Shown piece by piece: positions 20,702 through 30,153 of a stretch of DNA of 64,000 bases (the first letter of the stretch is position 1; the number at the start of each line of letters is the position of its first letter). This stretch comes from Methylobacterium sp. CB376. GTDB taxonomy: Bacteria; Pseudomonadota; Alphaproteobacteria; Rhizobiales; Beijerinckiaceae. Location: NCBI RefSeq assembly GCF_029714205.1, contig NZ_CP121648.1:6450501-6514500 (forward strand), given 5' to 3'. A program made the translations under genes and the position numbers. The notes under the pieces were generated by a model. That model was not told where the DNA came from. It made no database searches and saw nothing but the letters and a program-made list of their open reading frames with translations.

Positions 20702-21105
20702 CTAAACCCCGGCCAGGAACACGGGATCCCTCGCGAGTACGTCGGCGACGGAGCGGAGGGCCTCCAGCCTCCCGGCCAGGGCGCCGCGGAGCGCCGCGAT
20801 GTGCGGCCCACGGCAGGAGGTCAGGTTCGCTGTCCGCGATCGCTGCCTCGAGAGCTTTGACGAGATCCCGGAGGCGTACGCCTTCACGGCTCGCCTCAAC
20901 CTCCGGCACCTGCGCGGCACCAAAACCCATGAGGTCGCCTTCGAGGAGCACGATCGCGCGCACGACCACATAAACCTGGGCGACGAGCACGACGCCCACG
21001 CCCGCGCCCATGCCGACGCTATTCGGCAGCACTTCGCGGGGCACAGGGTGACGAGCGGGCAAATCGTGCTGTTCGGCCTCACGGGGGTTTGATCTCCACC
21101 TGCAT
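20702..21105 (-). pseudogene. Probable frameshifted small membrane protein gene
   Basis: No intact long frame exists, but a coherent protein appears when frames are joined. MQVEIKP starts at 21105. After a break in a C run near 21078 comes a membrane-spanning part (GMGAGVGVVLVAQVYVVV, IVLLEGDLMGFGAAQVPE). After a second break near 20800 comes GPHIAALRGALAGRLEALR and LARDPVFLAGV, then a stop. The gene would follow the small membrane protein at 21121-21282 by 15 nt. Function not recognised. The frame assignments are inference. Confidence 0.4.
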
Positions 21106-21120
21106 CTCGAGCCCGGCATC

Positions 21121-21282
21121 TCAGCGCACGACGAGCACACGTGCGGCCGCGGCGAGGACGCAGATCAGCACGAAGGCTGCGACGACGACCGCGGCGACAG
21201 GTGGCCGACGGCGCCGTCTGATGGTCTTGGGGCTCTCGCGGATCCACCAGTCGCAGGGTCTTTCAGGACGCCAGACCTTCAT
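21121..21282 (-). CDS. Small single-span membrane protein
   Basis: A 53-residue product (start MKVWRPERPCDWWIRESPKT) with a basic stretch RRRRRP and one C-terminal hydrophobic helix (VAAVVVAAFVLICVLAAAA). It is predicted to be an inner-membrane protein with a cytoplasmic N-terminus. Its start lies a few bases from the edge of the second integrase remnant, so its native promoter may have been lost. It appears to form an operon with the broken gene downstream. Unknown function. Confidence 0.5.
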   Translation of the reverse strand: MKVWRPERPCDWWIRESPKTIRRRRRPPVAAVVVAAFVLICVLAAAARVLVVR

Positions 21283-21286
21283 CAAC

Positions 21287-21495
21287 CCGACGCGGTTGAG
21301 TTGGCATGGGGAGAAATGCGGATAAGGGCTGCGATACCTGATCTCCGCTCTCACGATCTGAGGCACGAGGCGGGTTCACGGCTGTTCGAGGCTGGGTTGA
21401 GCGTGCCCTAGGTTGCGGTGGTCAGCGGTTATCGGACGCCGGCGATGCTGTTTCGTTATACTCAAAGGCGGAGTTTGTCGCCAAAAAATCTGAAT
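21287..21495 (+). pseudogene. Second integrase remnant (C-terminal fragment)
   Basis: About 200 nt clearly homologous at the DNA level to 18155-18370. It encodes AVELAW, AAIPDLRSHDLRHEAGSRLFEAGLSV, then an in-frame TAG at 21409-21411 where copy 1 has GAG, then VAVVSGYRTPAMLFRYTQ. This copy keeps the canonical HDLRH box. It lacks everything upstream and cannot be functional. With copy 1 it brackets the tad pair. Confidence 0.75.
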
Positions 21496-21558
21496 AAGTT
21501 CACGATGTATGGACACAGCGGAATCCGGAACCCGATTTTTCGACAGATGCAACGTTCG

Positions 21559-22785
21559 TTACGGGATTGCAGAGCCTGAACCGCTACTCTCTTCTCGAAT
21601 ACGTCTCGTCTCAGCATCGCTGATCCCGGAAGTCAACGTTCTCACAAGGCGGTCAACGATTTCGTCCTCGATGTCCGCCCACGAACCTTCACGACTTTTA
21701 AAGCGATCGGCCCAGATTTGCGCTCCAGTCGAGGCATCAACAAGCTGAGCGTTGATACGAAACCGGCCATCTGCGTGATGCATGGTTCCAGAGAACACGT
21801 ATCTCACGTCCAATTCCCTTCCGATTTCCTGAGGGTCTACTGGTCTGTTCTGATATCTTAGAGCGATGCTGCTCGATACTATAAAAATCCCGTCGATGCG
21901 GGTCAGATCGGATGTGATGTCCGCTGCAATTGCCTCTGCCAAAGAGTCTTCTTTCGAGCCACCGTCAGGATTCTTAAACGGTAAGATTACGACCGACATC
22001 CGCGAGGTAATCTCTCTGCGCATTCTACCGGTTTTATCTCCAATGGAGGCAACGCTGATTGCATCTTGCTCATCGCTGCGCATAATCCCCGAAGAAAGTA
22101 TCGGCTGATCCGACGACAAAAAAGTCACGCCCGTCACCAATAATAATGCTACACGCGAAAATGCGAGCTTGAGAGAACCGGGGCGCCCACTCACCGTCAG
22201 GTTTAATATTTTGGTTTCTGCCTGTCGCGCAATGAATTCCGGGGTTATAACGAAAACCTGCACAGCGCGATCCACATTTTTCAGACGAACGAGACCCCAA
22301 TCGACAGGATCGCATATTATTTTATCGTGAACTTGGTCGAGAGCCGCTCGAGAAAGACAAATTCCCCCACTCGGGGCGATGCCCTCCAGACGGGAAGCAA
22401 GATTAACAGCATTTCCGTAAATGTCTCCATCCTGCTCAACAGTGATATCGCCTACACATATGCCCATCCGAAAAAACACACGCCGAGGCTCTTCAGTATT
22501 CTCGTTCAGGCTGTGCACGGCACGTTGCAATTCGATCGCGCAACATACAGCGTGGTATGTGCTTGGAAACTCGACTAACACGCCGTCTCCGCTCGATTTT
22601 ATAACACGACCGCCATGCTGCTTGGTGCTCGGGTAAAGAAGATCGCGGCGGAGAGACCTGAGCAGTGCGAGGGTTCCGGCTTCGTCCCTACACATATGCT
22701 GGGTATACCCAACCATGTCGGCCGCCAGAACGGCAGCGACGTGGGGCTCTACACTATATACCAAGTGTAAGCTAGGCTTCGCCAT
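21559..22785 (-). CDS. Class III adenylate/guanylate cyclase with TolB-like domain
   Basis: A 408-residue protein. The cyclase domain (residues ~15-185) has the metal-binding aspartates in AADMVGYT and SSGDGVLVEF and the catalytic Asn/Arg in GNAVNLASRLE. A hydrophobic segment near 215-230 (LAFSRVALLLVTGVTFL) probably spans the membrane. A FlgO/TolB-N-like domain follows (MSVVILPF, DITSDLTRIDGIFIVSSS, ELDVRYVFSGT, INAQLVDASTGAQIWADRF). It ends soon after, without the TPRs seen in its paralogue at 24.8-26.8 kb. A cytoplasmic cyclase with a periplasmic sensor-like domain is the likely layout. Low GC suggests recent acquisition. Confidence 0.85.
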   Translation of the reverse strand: MAKPSLHLVYSVEPHVAAVLAADMVGYTQHMCRDEAGTLALLRSLRRDLLYPSTKQHGGRVIKSSGDGVLVEFPSTYHAVCCAIELQRAVHSLNENTEEPRRVFFRMGICVGDITVEQDGDIYGNAVNLASRLEGIAPSGGICLSRAALDQVHDKIICDPVDWGLVRLKNVDRAVQVFVITPEFIARQAETKILNLTVSGRPGSLKLAFSRVALLLVTGVTFLSSDQPILSSGIMRSDEQDAISVASIGDKTGRMRREITSRMSVVILPFKNPDGGSKEDSLAEAIAADITSDLTRIDGIFIVSSSIALRYQNRPVDPQEIGRELDVRYVFSGTMHHADGRFRINAQLVDASTGAQIWADRFKSREGSWADIEDEIVDRLVRTLTSGISDAETRRIREESSGSGSAIP

Positions 22786-22918
22786 AGCTTGGCCTTTAAC
22801 GCCCGCTCCATTGACGGAACGGGTAACATAATCTCGCTCTCGCGATTATCAAGTTGGGTCAAATCTTACTGCCCGCGATCAGTCTAGTGAACCTAAGCGA
22901 TACCGTGACGATCCACTT

Positions 22919-23386
22919 GTGAGCAAGCGTGACCTTAAGGTATTGCTCTGTGTCAACTCGGCAACGGAAGTCGTGTCTTTGTTCAAATGGACCGTGGATA
23001 GCTTGAGTGCGTTGGCGTGCTATAATGCTCGAATGTCGGAAACGTCGTTCAGACCCTACGCGGTCGTCCAGTGTGAGAGAACGGTTCCAAGCCAGATCAC
23101 GTTCGCCTGCATGATCGGAATAGATAGGCTGCTGAAGCTGGAACTGGATACGACGCGACCTCGGCACACGTTCGTACGACAGGCGTTGAGCGGCTTGAAC
23201 CAGCGTCTCCTCTCCTTCAAGTCCGACCAGATACCCTTCTTCGGTCGACCACGAGGGTTCGTCGTCAACTACGCGCCCAACCGTGCCGTGCGATACGACC
23301 TTAACGGTAAGGCGATGGAGATCATGCCGAGAGAGGTGGTCGTCGGGCGTGGGAAGTTAACGTTCGGTAGGCTAACCTCCGATTAG
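22919..23386 (+). CDS. Hypothetical protein, doubtful
   Basis: An open frame of 155 codons starting with GTG, not recognised as any family. No signal peptide or convincing membrane segment is seen. The C-terminal part (IPFFGRPRGFVVNYAPN, MPREVVVGRGKLTFGR) is basic. No clear RBS is seen, and other frames over the same stretch are also partly open. It may be non-coding or a remnant of a mobile gene. Listed because it is the only candidate between the cyclase and the beta-propeller gene. Confidence 0.3.
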   Translation: MSKRDLKVLLCVNSATEVVSLFKWTVDSLSALACYNARMSETSFRPYAVVQCERTVPSQITFACMIGIDRLLKLELDTTRPRHTFVRQALSGLNQRLLSFKSDQIPFFGRPRGFVVNYAPNRAVRYDLNGKAMEIMPREVVVGRGKLTFGRLTSD

Positions 23387-23464
23387 GCACAGGCCAGGGT
23401 GAACAGAGAACGATCTCCATAACTCCACCCTAGCTTTGTTATCCGTGTCAGGCCGGCGATCTCG

Positions 23465-24637
23465 TCATCTACCCATCCTTGCTGACGCAGGGTGACCTGG
23501 AACTTTGAAGCGTTTACCTGTATCGGTTACATTAGAGCCGTCCACCCGGTAGATAGAGAAATCCTGGTCTAAGAAATTTCCGACCAAGAGATATCTTCCA
23601 TCCGGCGTAAATACTGCAGCTTCTGGCAAGCCACCAGTTTCGAGTCCTTCTTTGATCTTCGTCACGGTTTTACCATCTATTTTCATTACAGTCAAGGTTC
23701 CGTTCTTATGGTAGAAGAAGTCTTTCTTTCCGGAATTTGACCCGTTAATGATGACTGCCACCGCCACATCGCCTTTCGGGCTTATCGCAAGTCCTTCAGG
23801 TCCATCTCCCACGACGACCTTATCGATAACCCGTGGAGGTGTCGCCTCAAGATCAACAACGCTAACGGTGTCCACGTTTCCGTCCGAAGCCCCGGCAAAG
23901 CCATTATCAGCTGTCAGGGCGATCTTACCGTCTGGGCTCACGCTAACATTATATGGCCACAAGCCGACTGGTAGGTCCTGCTTATTATAACTTACCTTCT
24001 TGTTGGATTCAATGCTCAGCAAGGCTACCTTATGATTGACGAACTTACTTGCAATGGCCGTCTTTCCGTTCGGGGTGAATTCGACATGGGAGACCAGCTC
24101 ATCAACGGGCACCTTCTGAGTCAGTTCGACATTCTTCCCATTAATCGAGAGGACACCCACGGCATTCTCGGCGCGGAGCGCAACAAGCGCCATTGTTCCA
24201 TCGTGACTTATATCGAGGCCGGATGGCTGCTTACCAACCTCAAGAGTTTTAAGGAGCTTCGGCGGGCTGGCCTCAAGATCAATGACGTACAACTTGGTAT
24301 CCGGAACCTGCTTAAGCGCGTCCCCATCCTTCACGACATCAACGGAATCAGCGACAAGGGCTAAGGTGCCGGACGGGTTTATGGCCAAATTGACGGGAGG
24401 GCCGACAACAGAATTCTTCAATGGCAGATTGGCGGCTATCTTCGGATTCTCAGGATCTTCAAGGTCCACAATCAACACGCTGTCACGGCCGCTTGGCGAC
24501 AACACCGGTTTCCCATTCTCATCCCAGTTCAGTTTCTCGTCATTGCCGACGATCATGTAGGGCTTGGCTGCCACCGGGGGAGCTGCAAGTAATAATAAGG
24601 ACGCGCAAACAAACAGATTCGCTTTATGGCTCCGCAT
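23465..24637 (-). CDS. Exported YncE-like beta-propeller protein
   Basis: A 390-residue protein with a signal peptide (MRSHKANLFVCASLLLLAAP, cleavage after VAA). Repeated blades follow, each with a xxSPxGxxALVA-type strand (LAINPSGTLALVADS, LDISHDGTMALVALR, VEFTPNGKTAIASK, VSVSPDGKIALTADN, LAISPKGDVAVAVI, AVFTPDGRYLLVGN). This is typical of seven-bladed lactonase/YVTN beta-propellers. A periplasmic location is expected. No catalytic residues can be assigned, so binding or scaffolding is as likely as enzymatic activity. ATG 24637 was chosen because it gives the signal peptide, with GGGAGA upstream. It lies between two cyclase/TolB-like genes. Confidence 0.8.
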   Translation of the reverse strand: MRSHKANLFVCASLLLLAAPPVAAKPYMIVGNDEKLNWDENGKPVLSPSGRDSVLIVDLEDPENPKIAANLPLKNSVVGPPVNLAINPSGTLALVADSVDVVKDGDALKQVPDTKLYVIDLEASPPKLLKTLEVGKQPSGLDISHDGTMALVALRAENAVGVLSINGKNVELTQKVPVDELVSHVEFTPNGKTAIASKFVNHKVALLSIESNKKVSYNKQDLPVGLWPYNVSVSPDGKIALTADNGFAGASDGNVDTVSVVDLEATPPRVIDKVVVGDGPEGLAISPKGDVAVAVIINGSNSGKKDFFYHKNGTLTVMKIDGKTVTKIKEGLETGGLPEAAVFTPDGRYLLVGNFLDQDFSIYRVDGSNVTDTGKRFKVPGHPASARMGR

Positions 24638-24813
24638 CGTTTTCTCCCTAATATTCCTTGCCACTGTTATTTTTTTGGCCTGCTCACCTGATCATAGTCG
24701 CTCCAGTGAGGCAATGGGTTCAGCGTCCCGTCGACGTAGTGAGCGGTGAGGTGGATACGGACCTTCAGGAGGGGCGCGTTTCATCGTAACATTCGGGCTT
24801 GGGGGCTCTCGCC

Positions 24814-25242
24814 ATGGTGCAGGCAGTTGCAGACAGGCGATTGGTCACGATCCTGGTGGCCGATGTGGTGGGCTACTCGCGCCTCATCGGACTGGACGAG
24901 AGTGGGACACTGCGACGCCTGAAGGCACTCCGGCGCGAGATCATCGAACCGGCTGTGGTCTCCGCCAAGGGCCGAATCATTAAGACGGTCGGGGACGGGT
25001 TCATTGCCGAGTTCGGGAGTGCGGTTCGAGCGGTCTCCTGTGCGGTGGTGATCCAGCAAGGCGTTCCTCGTCACGAGGCCGGGGCAGGTGAGGACCGTGC
25101 CCTCCGCCTGCGCATCGGGATCAACCTCGGCGATGTCGTCGTAGAAGCCGACGGGGACCTCTACGGGGACGGCATCAACATCGCGGCAAGGCTCGAGCCC
25201 TTGGCCGAGACCGGAGGGATCTGTGTCGCTCAGGCTGTCTAA
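24814..25242 (+). pseudogene. Class III adenylate cyclase domain, cut by an in-frame TAA
   Basis: A 142-codon cyclase domain with both metal aspartates (VADVVGYSR and TVGDGFIAEF) and the catalytic Asn/Arg (GDGINIAARLEPL). The frame stops at TAA 25240-25242 in SQAV-stop-DQVRDRL and continues, in the same frame, into the next entry. Homologues usually read through here with a Tyr, His or similar residue before DQV, so this looks like a single-base nonsense change. Whether the truncated domain is active is unknown, since the missing C-terminal strand is usually needed. GC is lower than in the core. Confidence 0.8.
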
Positions 25243-25248
25243 GACCAA

Positions 25249-26760
25249 GTGCGGGACCGGCTTGGCTACCCCTTCGAGGATCGCGGCAGGCTCGAGCTCA
25301 AGAACATCATGAGGCCGGTCGGGGTGTTCGCTCTCTCAGCCTCGGCCATAGAGGGACTGGGCAGCGTGGCGACGGCTGAGACCCAAGAGGGGGGGTCCAA
25401 GCCGAGCAAAAGGCCGTGGAAGGCGATCGGTGCCGGAGCCAGTATCATTACCCTCCTTGCTGCGGGTGGGCTTCTCTGGCGCTCCTACACGGCCCCGACC
25501 ACGATCCCAGCTGGCCAAACCATCGCTGCCAAGCTGACCGGAGAGGCCAAGGAGGCTCCTCGCCTGTCAATCGTGGTCCTCCCCTTCACGAACCTGAGCA
25601 GCGACCCGGAGCAGGAGTTCTTCGCGGACGGTATCACTGAGGATCTGACCACCGATCTGTCCCACCTCGCTGGCAGCTTCGTCATCGCCCGCAACACCGC
25701 CTTCACGTACAAGGGCAAAGCGGTCGACGTGAAACAACTCGGTCGCGATCTGGGTGTGCGCTACGTGCTGGAGGGCAGCGTTCGCAGGATTGGGGACAAG
25801 ATAATCATTAATGCGCAGCTGATCTCTTCCGAGACCGGCTCTCACTTGTGGGCCGATCGGCTTGAAGGGGAGAGGAGTAGACTTGGTGAGTTGCAGGCGG
25901 AATTCGTTGCAAGGTTGGCGCGCTCCCTTGATGTCCAGCTGATACAGGAAGAGAGCCTCCGCTCGTTACGGGAGCGACCCAATAATCCTGACGTTGTTGA
26001 TCTTACCCTCGGAGGATGGGCAGCACTGAATAGACCTCGCAGTAAGGTTAATGTCGCTGAGGCTATAAACCAGTTCGAGCAAGCACTGAGGCTTGATGAT
26101 GAGTCGCTGCAGGCCGTCGTTGGAATGTCGAGGGCTCTAGCCGTCCGGGCTCGTGCTGGATGGAGTGACAACCCTGTTTCAGAAGCCAACAAGATTGAGG
26201 AGATGATTGCCCCTGTCCTTGAGAAGAGGCCTCATAATGCGATGGCTTATTGGTCCAAGGGGCAGGCACTGGCCTTCAAGAAACAGTTCGAACAAGCCAT
26301 ACACGAGTTAGATGCCGCTGTTGATAGCAACGCAAACTTCGCTGATGGTCACGCGTTCTCAGGTCTCCTAAGGATATTCGCAGGGAGGTCGTCCGAGTCG
26401 ATCCCATATTTCGAGAAAGCAATCCGCCTCAGTCCACGGGATCCGAACCTCAATATCTGGCTGTTCGATATATGTCATGCACACTCTCATATGGGAAATT
26501 GGGAGCAAGCGATTGATTGGTGTCATAAAGCGAATGCGATCGCGCCATACTATATGTCTTACATTGATCTTGCAACCTCATATGGGTGGCTAGGGCGTTA
26601 CGACGAGGCGAAGGCGGCGAACGAAGGGCTACTGAGGCTGATGCCTGGATATACCGTCAAGAAGTGGGCGACGGCTGATTGGTCGAATAATCCTAAGTTC
26701 GTCGCCGAATACACGCGAATGGTAGAGGGACTTCGAAGGTCAGGGCTTCAGGAGGAATGA
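25249..26760 (+). pseudogene. TolB-like/TPR part of the interrupted cyclase
   Basis: Same frame as the preceding cyclase domain. It completes the cyclase (YPFEDRGRLELKN), crosses the membrane near SIITLLAAGGLLWRS and enters a FlgO/TolB-N-like domain (LSIVVLPFTNLSSDPEQEFF, ITEDLTTDLSHL, DLGVRYVLEGSVR, INAQLISSETGSHLWADR). Several TPRs follow (INQFEQALRLDDESLQAV, FEQAIHELDAAVDSN, SIPYFEKAIRLSPRDPN, GRYDEAKAANEGLLRLMPGY). It could be translated separately from GTG 25249, but no good RBS is seen. With the upstream part it makes the well-known cyclase-TolB-TPR protein. Confidence 0.8.
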
Positions 26761-26930
26761 TAATATCATTGGTGTAGCGGGCTGAGGGGTGGTGAGACAT
26801 GCCGGCGATGCTGCCCGATCCTAAGCGCGGCCACAATAGCAGTGGGGCCGAACTCAGTATTGATATGGGTCGGTCGCGCCGGAAGGCCCCCACCCCTGAA
26901 TAACCAGATGCTAAGCCTCGAACGGGTGGG

Positions 26931-27261
26931 ATGGAACGCGCTCAGGGAGCCGCATACGTGACCACACCGCCGCGACCACCCCGCCTTCGTGTGTCCGTCA
27001 CGAACCACGCGCAGTTCGAGGATGGTTCAGGGGAGCAGGTGCTGTGCTTTCTCCTCAACCTGTCGAACGAAGGAGCGTGTGTGTCGTTCCCTGATAGCGT
27101 GGCTACCCCCGCGCTTCAGCTTTATCCTGGAGCCTATGGGCGATCCACACCCGGCGAAGGTGCACTGGCGGAACGGCAACACGGTCGGCATCAAGTTCGC
27201 CGTGGTGCTGACAAGCGGGGCGAGGAGCCGGGTTACGCCCCACCTCATGGGGGCCGACTGA
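26931..27261 (+). pseudogene. PilZ-domain protein, frameshifted
   Basis: The first frame gives MERAQGAAYVTTPPRP, then VTNHAQFEDGSGEQVLCFLLNLSNEGACVSF, the PilZ NLSxxGA strand. Near 27100-27105 homology moves to a second frame (LPPRFSFILEP, PAKVHWRNGNTVGIKFA), the typical second half of PilZ with its VxWR and GxxF blocks. One missing base explains the break. PilZ domains commonly bind c-di-GMP, but the RxxxR motif is not evident here, so it may have been a non-binding type. Two further genes in this window tied to this kind of signalling are also broken. Confidence 0.7.
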
Positions 27262-27290
27262 GGCCGCTCCGTCGAGGAGGTAGGCGCTTC

Positions 27291-27515
27291 TCAACCGCCG
27301 ATGAACTGCCTCGCGGCGTAGCCTCGACCGATGAGCCGGCTGCGCTCCCGCGTGCGTCTGTCAGCCACCAAGAGGTCGGCCAGAGCATCAGTGACAGCCC
27401 ACCTCAGCGCGAGTTCCGCATCACCACCCGTGAGCATGAGGTAGGCTGCGACGATGTCCCCGACAGGGCAGGTTGCCGCTGACTCTGGTGTCTCTGATAC
27501 GCGCTGGTGCAACAT
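27291..27515 (-). CDS. Small hypothetical protein
   Basis: A 74-residue product (MLHQRVSETPESAATCPVGD, then IVAAYLMLTGGDAELALRWAV and TRERSRLIGRGYAARQFIGG). It is helical, with no signal peptide, and not assigned to a family. Composition and codon usage look like real coding sequence. It faces the broken PilZ gene tail to tail. Confidence 0.45.
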   Translation of the reverse strand: MLHQRVSETPESAATCPVGDIVAAYLMLTGGDAELALRWAVTDALADLLVADRRTRERSRLIGRGYAARQFIGG

Positions 27516-27933
27516 AGGTTGTCCCTACCACACTAACTCAGCCGAGGGCTAATCTAAGAACGCACAGATCAGACCTGTGGTTCATTCGAGAGCGGGTAAA
27601 TCGGTTTCAGCACTATCAGCATGGGAGAGGATGGGGGGACGCGAGTCCCAGCCTGAGCTTAGATGATCTAGAGCATTTTCCGACGAAGTGGATGCCGGTT
27701 CGTCGCAGAAAATGCGGCAAGATCAAAGACCTAGAGCTGTACCCGATTGCAACGTGATCGGGTGCTGCTCTAGGGTCAAAACTCAATCAGCTTGACCATG
27801 CGAAGGGCCGCTGAGGGTGGACAGCGGCGGTTAGTGACGCGGCAGGAAGCGTACATAGCCCAGTGCCTCCGCCATGGAGCCGGAGATAACATGCGATAGT
27901 TGACCTTCGCTCGTGCCCCTGCCTCTTGGATCC
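27516..27933. other. Intergenic region with the second 105-bp repeat
   Basis: Holds the repeat copy at 27669-27773 and presumably the promoter of the sensor kinase. No gene is recognised. Confidence 0.5.
27669..27773. repeat. 105-bp intergenic repeat, copy 2
   Basis: Same length and orientation as copy 1. Nearly identical over the first ~60 nt (TAGAGCATTTTCCGACGAAG onward). The right stem is GAGCTGTACCCGAT with ATCGGGTGCTGCTC, so stem sequence differs between copies while pairing is kept. Confidence 0.8.
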
Positions 27934-30153
27934 ATGACGCAGATCGACACGCGATGGCCCTTCGGGGACGGGGAGATGGCAGGGCGCATCCGTGACTTCG
28001 ACTGGTCGGCAACGCCGCTCGGGCCGATCGCAGACTGGTCGGAGCGCCTGAAGCTGGCAGTCGAACTCATGCTTGCCAGTCCGCTCGTGTCGACACTTGC
28101 GTGCGGGCCGCAGCGCCTCCTCCTCTACAACGCCGCGGCCGCCCGGCACTTCGGCGACCACCATCCCGCCGCACTTGGCCGGCCCCTGCCCGATACCTTC
28201 TCCGTGGGGTGGGCGACCGTGGCGCCCTACTACGCGCGTGCCTTCGGCGAGACGGTGAAGGTCGGCGGCCAACCTCTTGACACGCGCGGCGAGGGCGTCG
28301 CGAAGGATGTGTTCGACGCGCTGCTTGCGCCCGTGCGCGAGAGAGACGGCTCCATCGCCTACGTTCAGATGACTGGTGCAGAAGTGGGCGACCGCGCGCG
28401 GATGGAGGCGGCGTTGCGCGAGAGCGAGACGCGGCACCGCCTTCTGATCGAGAGCTGGGCGCAAGCCGTGTGGGAGACCGATGCCCATGGCATCGTCGTC
28501 GCCGACAGCCCGAGCTGGCGTGCCTATACTGGCCAGACCGTGGAGGAGTGGCTTGGATACGGTTGGTTGGACGCGATCCATCCCGACGACCGCGCCTTCG
28601 CCGAACACCAATGGCGCGAGGCAATCGCAGCTCGCCGGCTCGTCAACGCCGAGTTCCGTCTTCGTGCCCCCGATGGTGGGTGGCGTTGGACCAACGTCCG
28701 CGCTGCTCCCGTGCTCGATGCGGGAGGGAACATCGAGAGGTGGGCGGGCCTGAACATCGACATCGACGACTGCAAGCGCGCCGAGGCGATGCAACGCGAG
28801 AGCGAGGAGAAATACCGCTCCCTCTTCGAGTCCATGGACGAGGCCTACGCCGTGATCGAGGTGCTCCAGGACGGCGCCGGCAAGTGGGTGGATTTCCGGT
28901 TCCTCAATGTGAACCGCGCCTTCGTGAAGCATACGTCGATGCCCTACCCCGTGGGCAAGACAGCGACGGAGCTACTTGGGTCACCGAACCCGCGCTGGAC
29001 GGAACTCTATGGCCAGGCGCTCGATACCGGCGAGCCGATCCGGATCGAAGAAACCGAACATACGCTCGGCCGCACGTTCGACCTCAACATCTTCACCTTG
29101 GATGGGGCCCAGAACCAAGTCGCCGTTCTCTTCACCGACATCACCGCACGCAAGCGCGCCGAGGCTGCGTTGCGCGAGGGTGAGGAGCGGCAGGCGTTCC
29201 TGCTGAAGCTCAGCGACGCGCTGCGCCCCATCGGTGACGCGCAAACGTTGCGAGCAACGGCCTGCCGCATGTTGGGCGAGGGCCTGTCCGCCTCGCGCGT
29301 GTACTACGTGGGGTACGAGCCGCAGGCGGGCTACGGACAGGTTGCGGACGACTATTTGGTGGATGGTCTGCCGAGCCTCGCCGGGCAGTACCCGTTCGAG
29401 GCGTTTCGCGCGACCTACGGGCGTATCGCGGACGGCGCCACCTGGATCGTTCCCAACGTGTGGGAGGCCACCGACCTGCCCGAGCACGAACGTGAGTATT
29501 ACGCCGCGCAAGATGTGAGCGCTTGGGTCAGCGTGCCCTTGGCGAAGGACGGGACACTAGAGGCGGCGCTCTGCATCGTGCAGTCTTCGGCGCGAGGATG
29601 GACCCCGGTTGAGATCGCCCTCGTTGAGGAGACAGCAGAACGCTTGTGGTCAGCGATCCAGCGTGACCGCGCGGAGACGGCGCTGCGCGAGAGCGAGCAA
29701 CGCTTCCAGCAGTTCGCTCGTGACTCCTCCGCCGGTCTCTGGATCAGGGTAGCCGAGACCCTGGAGATGGAGTTCGTCAGCCCTGCTGTCGGCGCCATCT
29801 ACGGCATGGAGCCGGACGCCTTGCTCGGTGATGTGAAGCGCTGGGCTTCGGTAATAGTACCGGAGGAGCGCGAGGCAGCGATGGGGCACCTGCAGGCAGC
29901 ACGCGCCGGCAACACGTCCGTTCATGAGTTCCGCATCCAACGCCCTTCCGATGGCGCCTTTCGCTGGATCAGGAACACGGACTTCCCGTTGCGCGACGAC
30001 GGCTACATCCCCCGCGTGGGCGGCATCGCCGAGGACATCACCGAGACGCAACGGCTCAACGAGCACCAGGGTGTGCTGCTGCATGAGTTGCAGCACCGGG
30101 TTCGCAACATCATGGGCATGGTGACCCTCCCTCGAGTTGGTGGACGCCTCTGA
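27934..30153 (+). pseudogene. Multi-PAS/GAF sensor histidine kinase (HWE type), 3' end lost at an IS
   Basis: About 730 host codons remain. An N-terminal PAS-like domain (MAGRIRDFDWSATPLGP, ADWSERLKLAVELMLASP) is followed by two PAS/PAC modules (RHRLLIESWAQAVWETDAHG, RSLFESMDEAYAVIEVLQDG). A GAF domain (LKLSDALRPIGDAQTLRATA) and a last PAS (FQQFARDSSAGLWIRVAE) come next. It enters the HWE/HisKA_2 box LLHELQHRVRNIMGMV and at 30122 runs into the IS, adding TLPRVGGRL and a stop. The ATP-binding domain is gone, so it cannot autophosphorylate. ATG 27934 is preferred over GTG 27913. Confidence 0.85.

Noticed and set aside
22859..23268. Minus-strand frames opposite the hypothetical ORF, one starting with a GRPKKG-like basic motif.
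   Set aside because: No family match could be recalled and no RBS is seen. They may be remnants of a mobile gene, but this cannot be supported.
25240..25242. TAA as a programmed recoding site in the cyclase gene.
   Set aside because: No stem-loop or known read-through context follows, and TAA is the least leaky stop codon.
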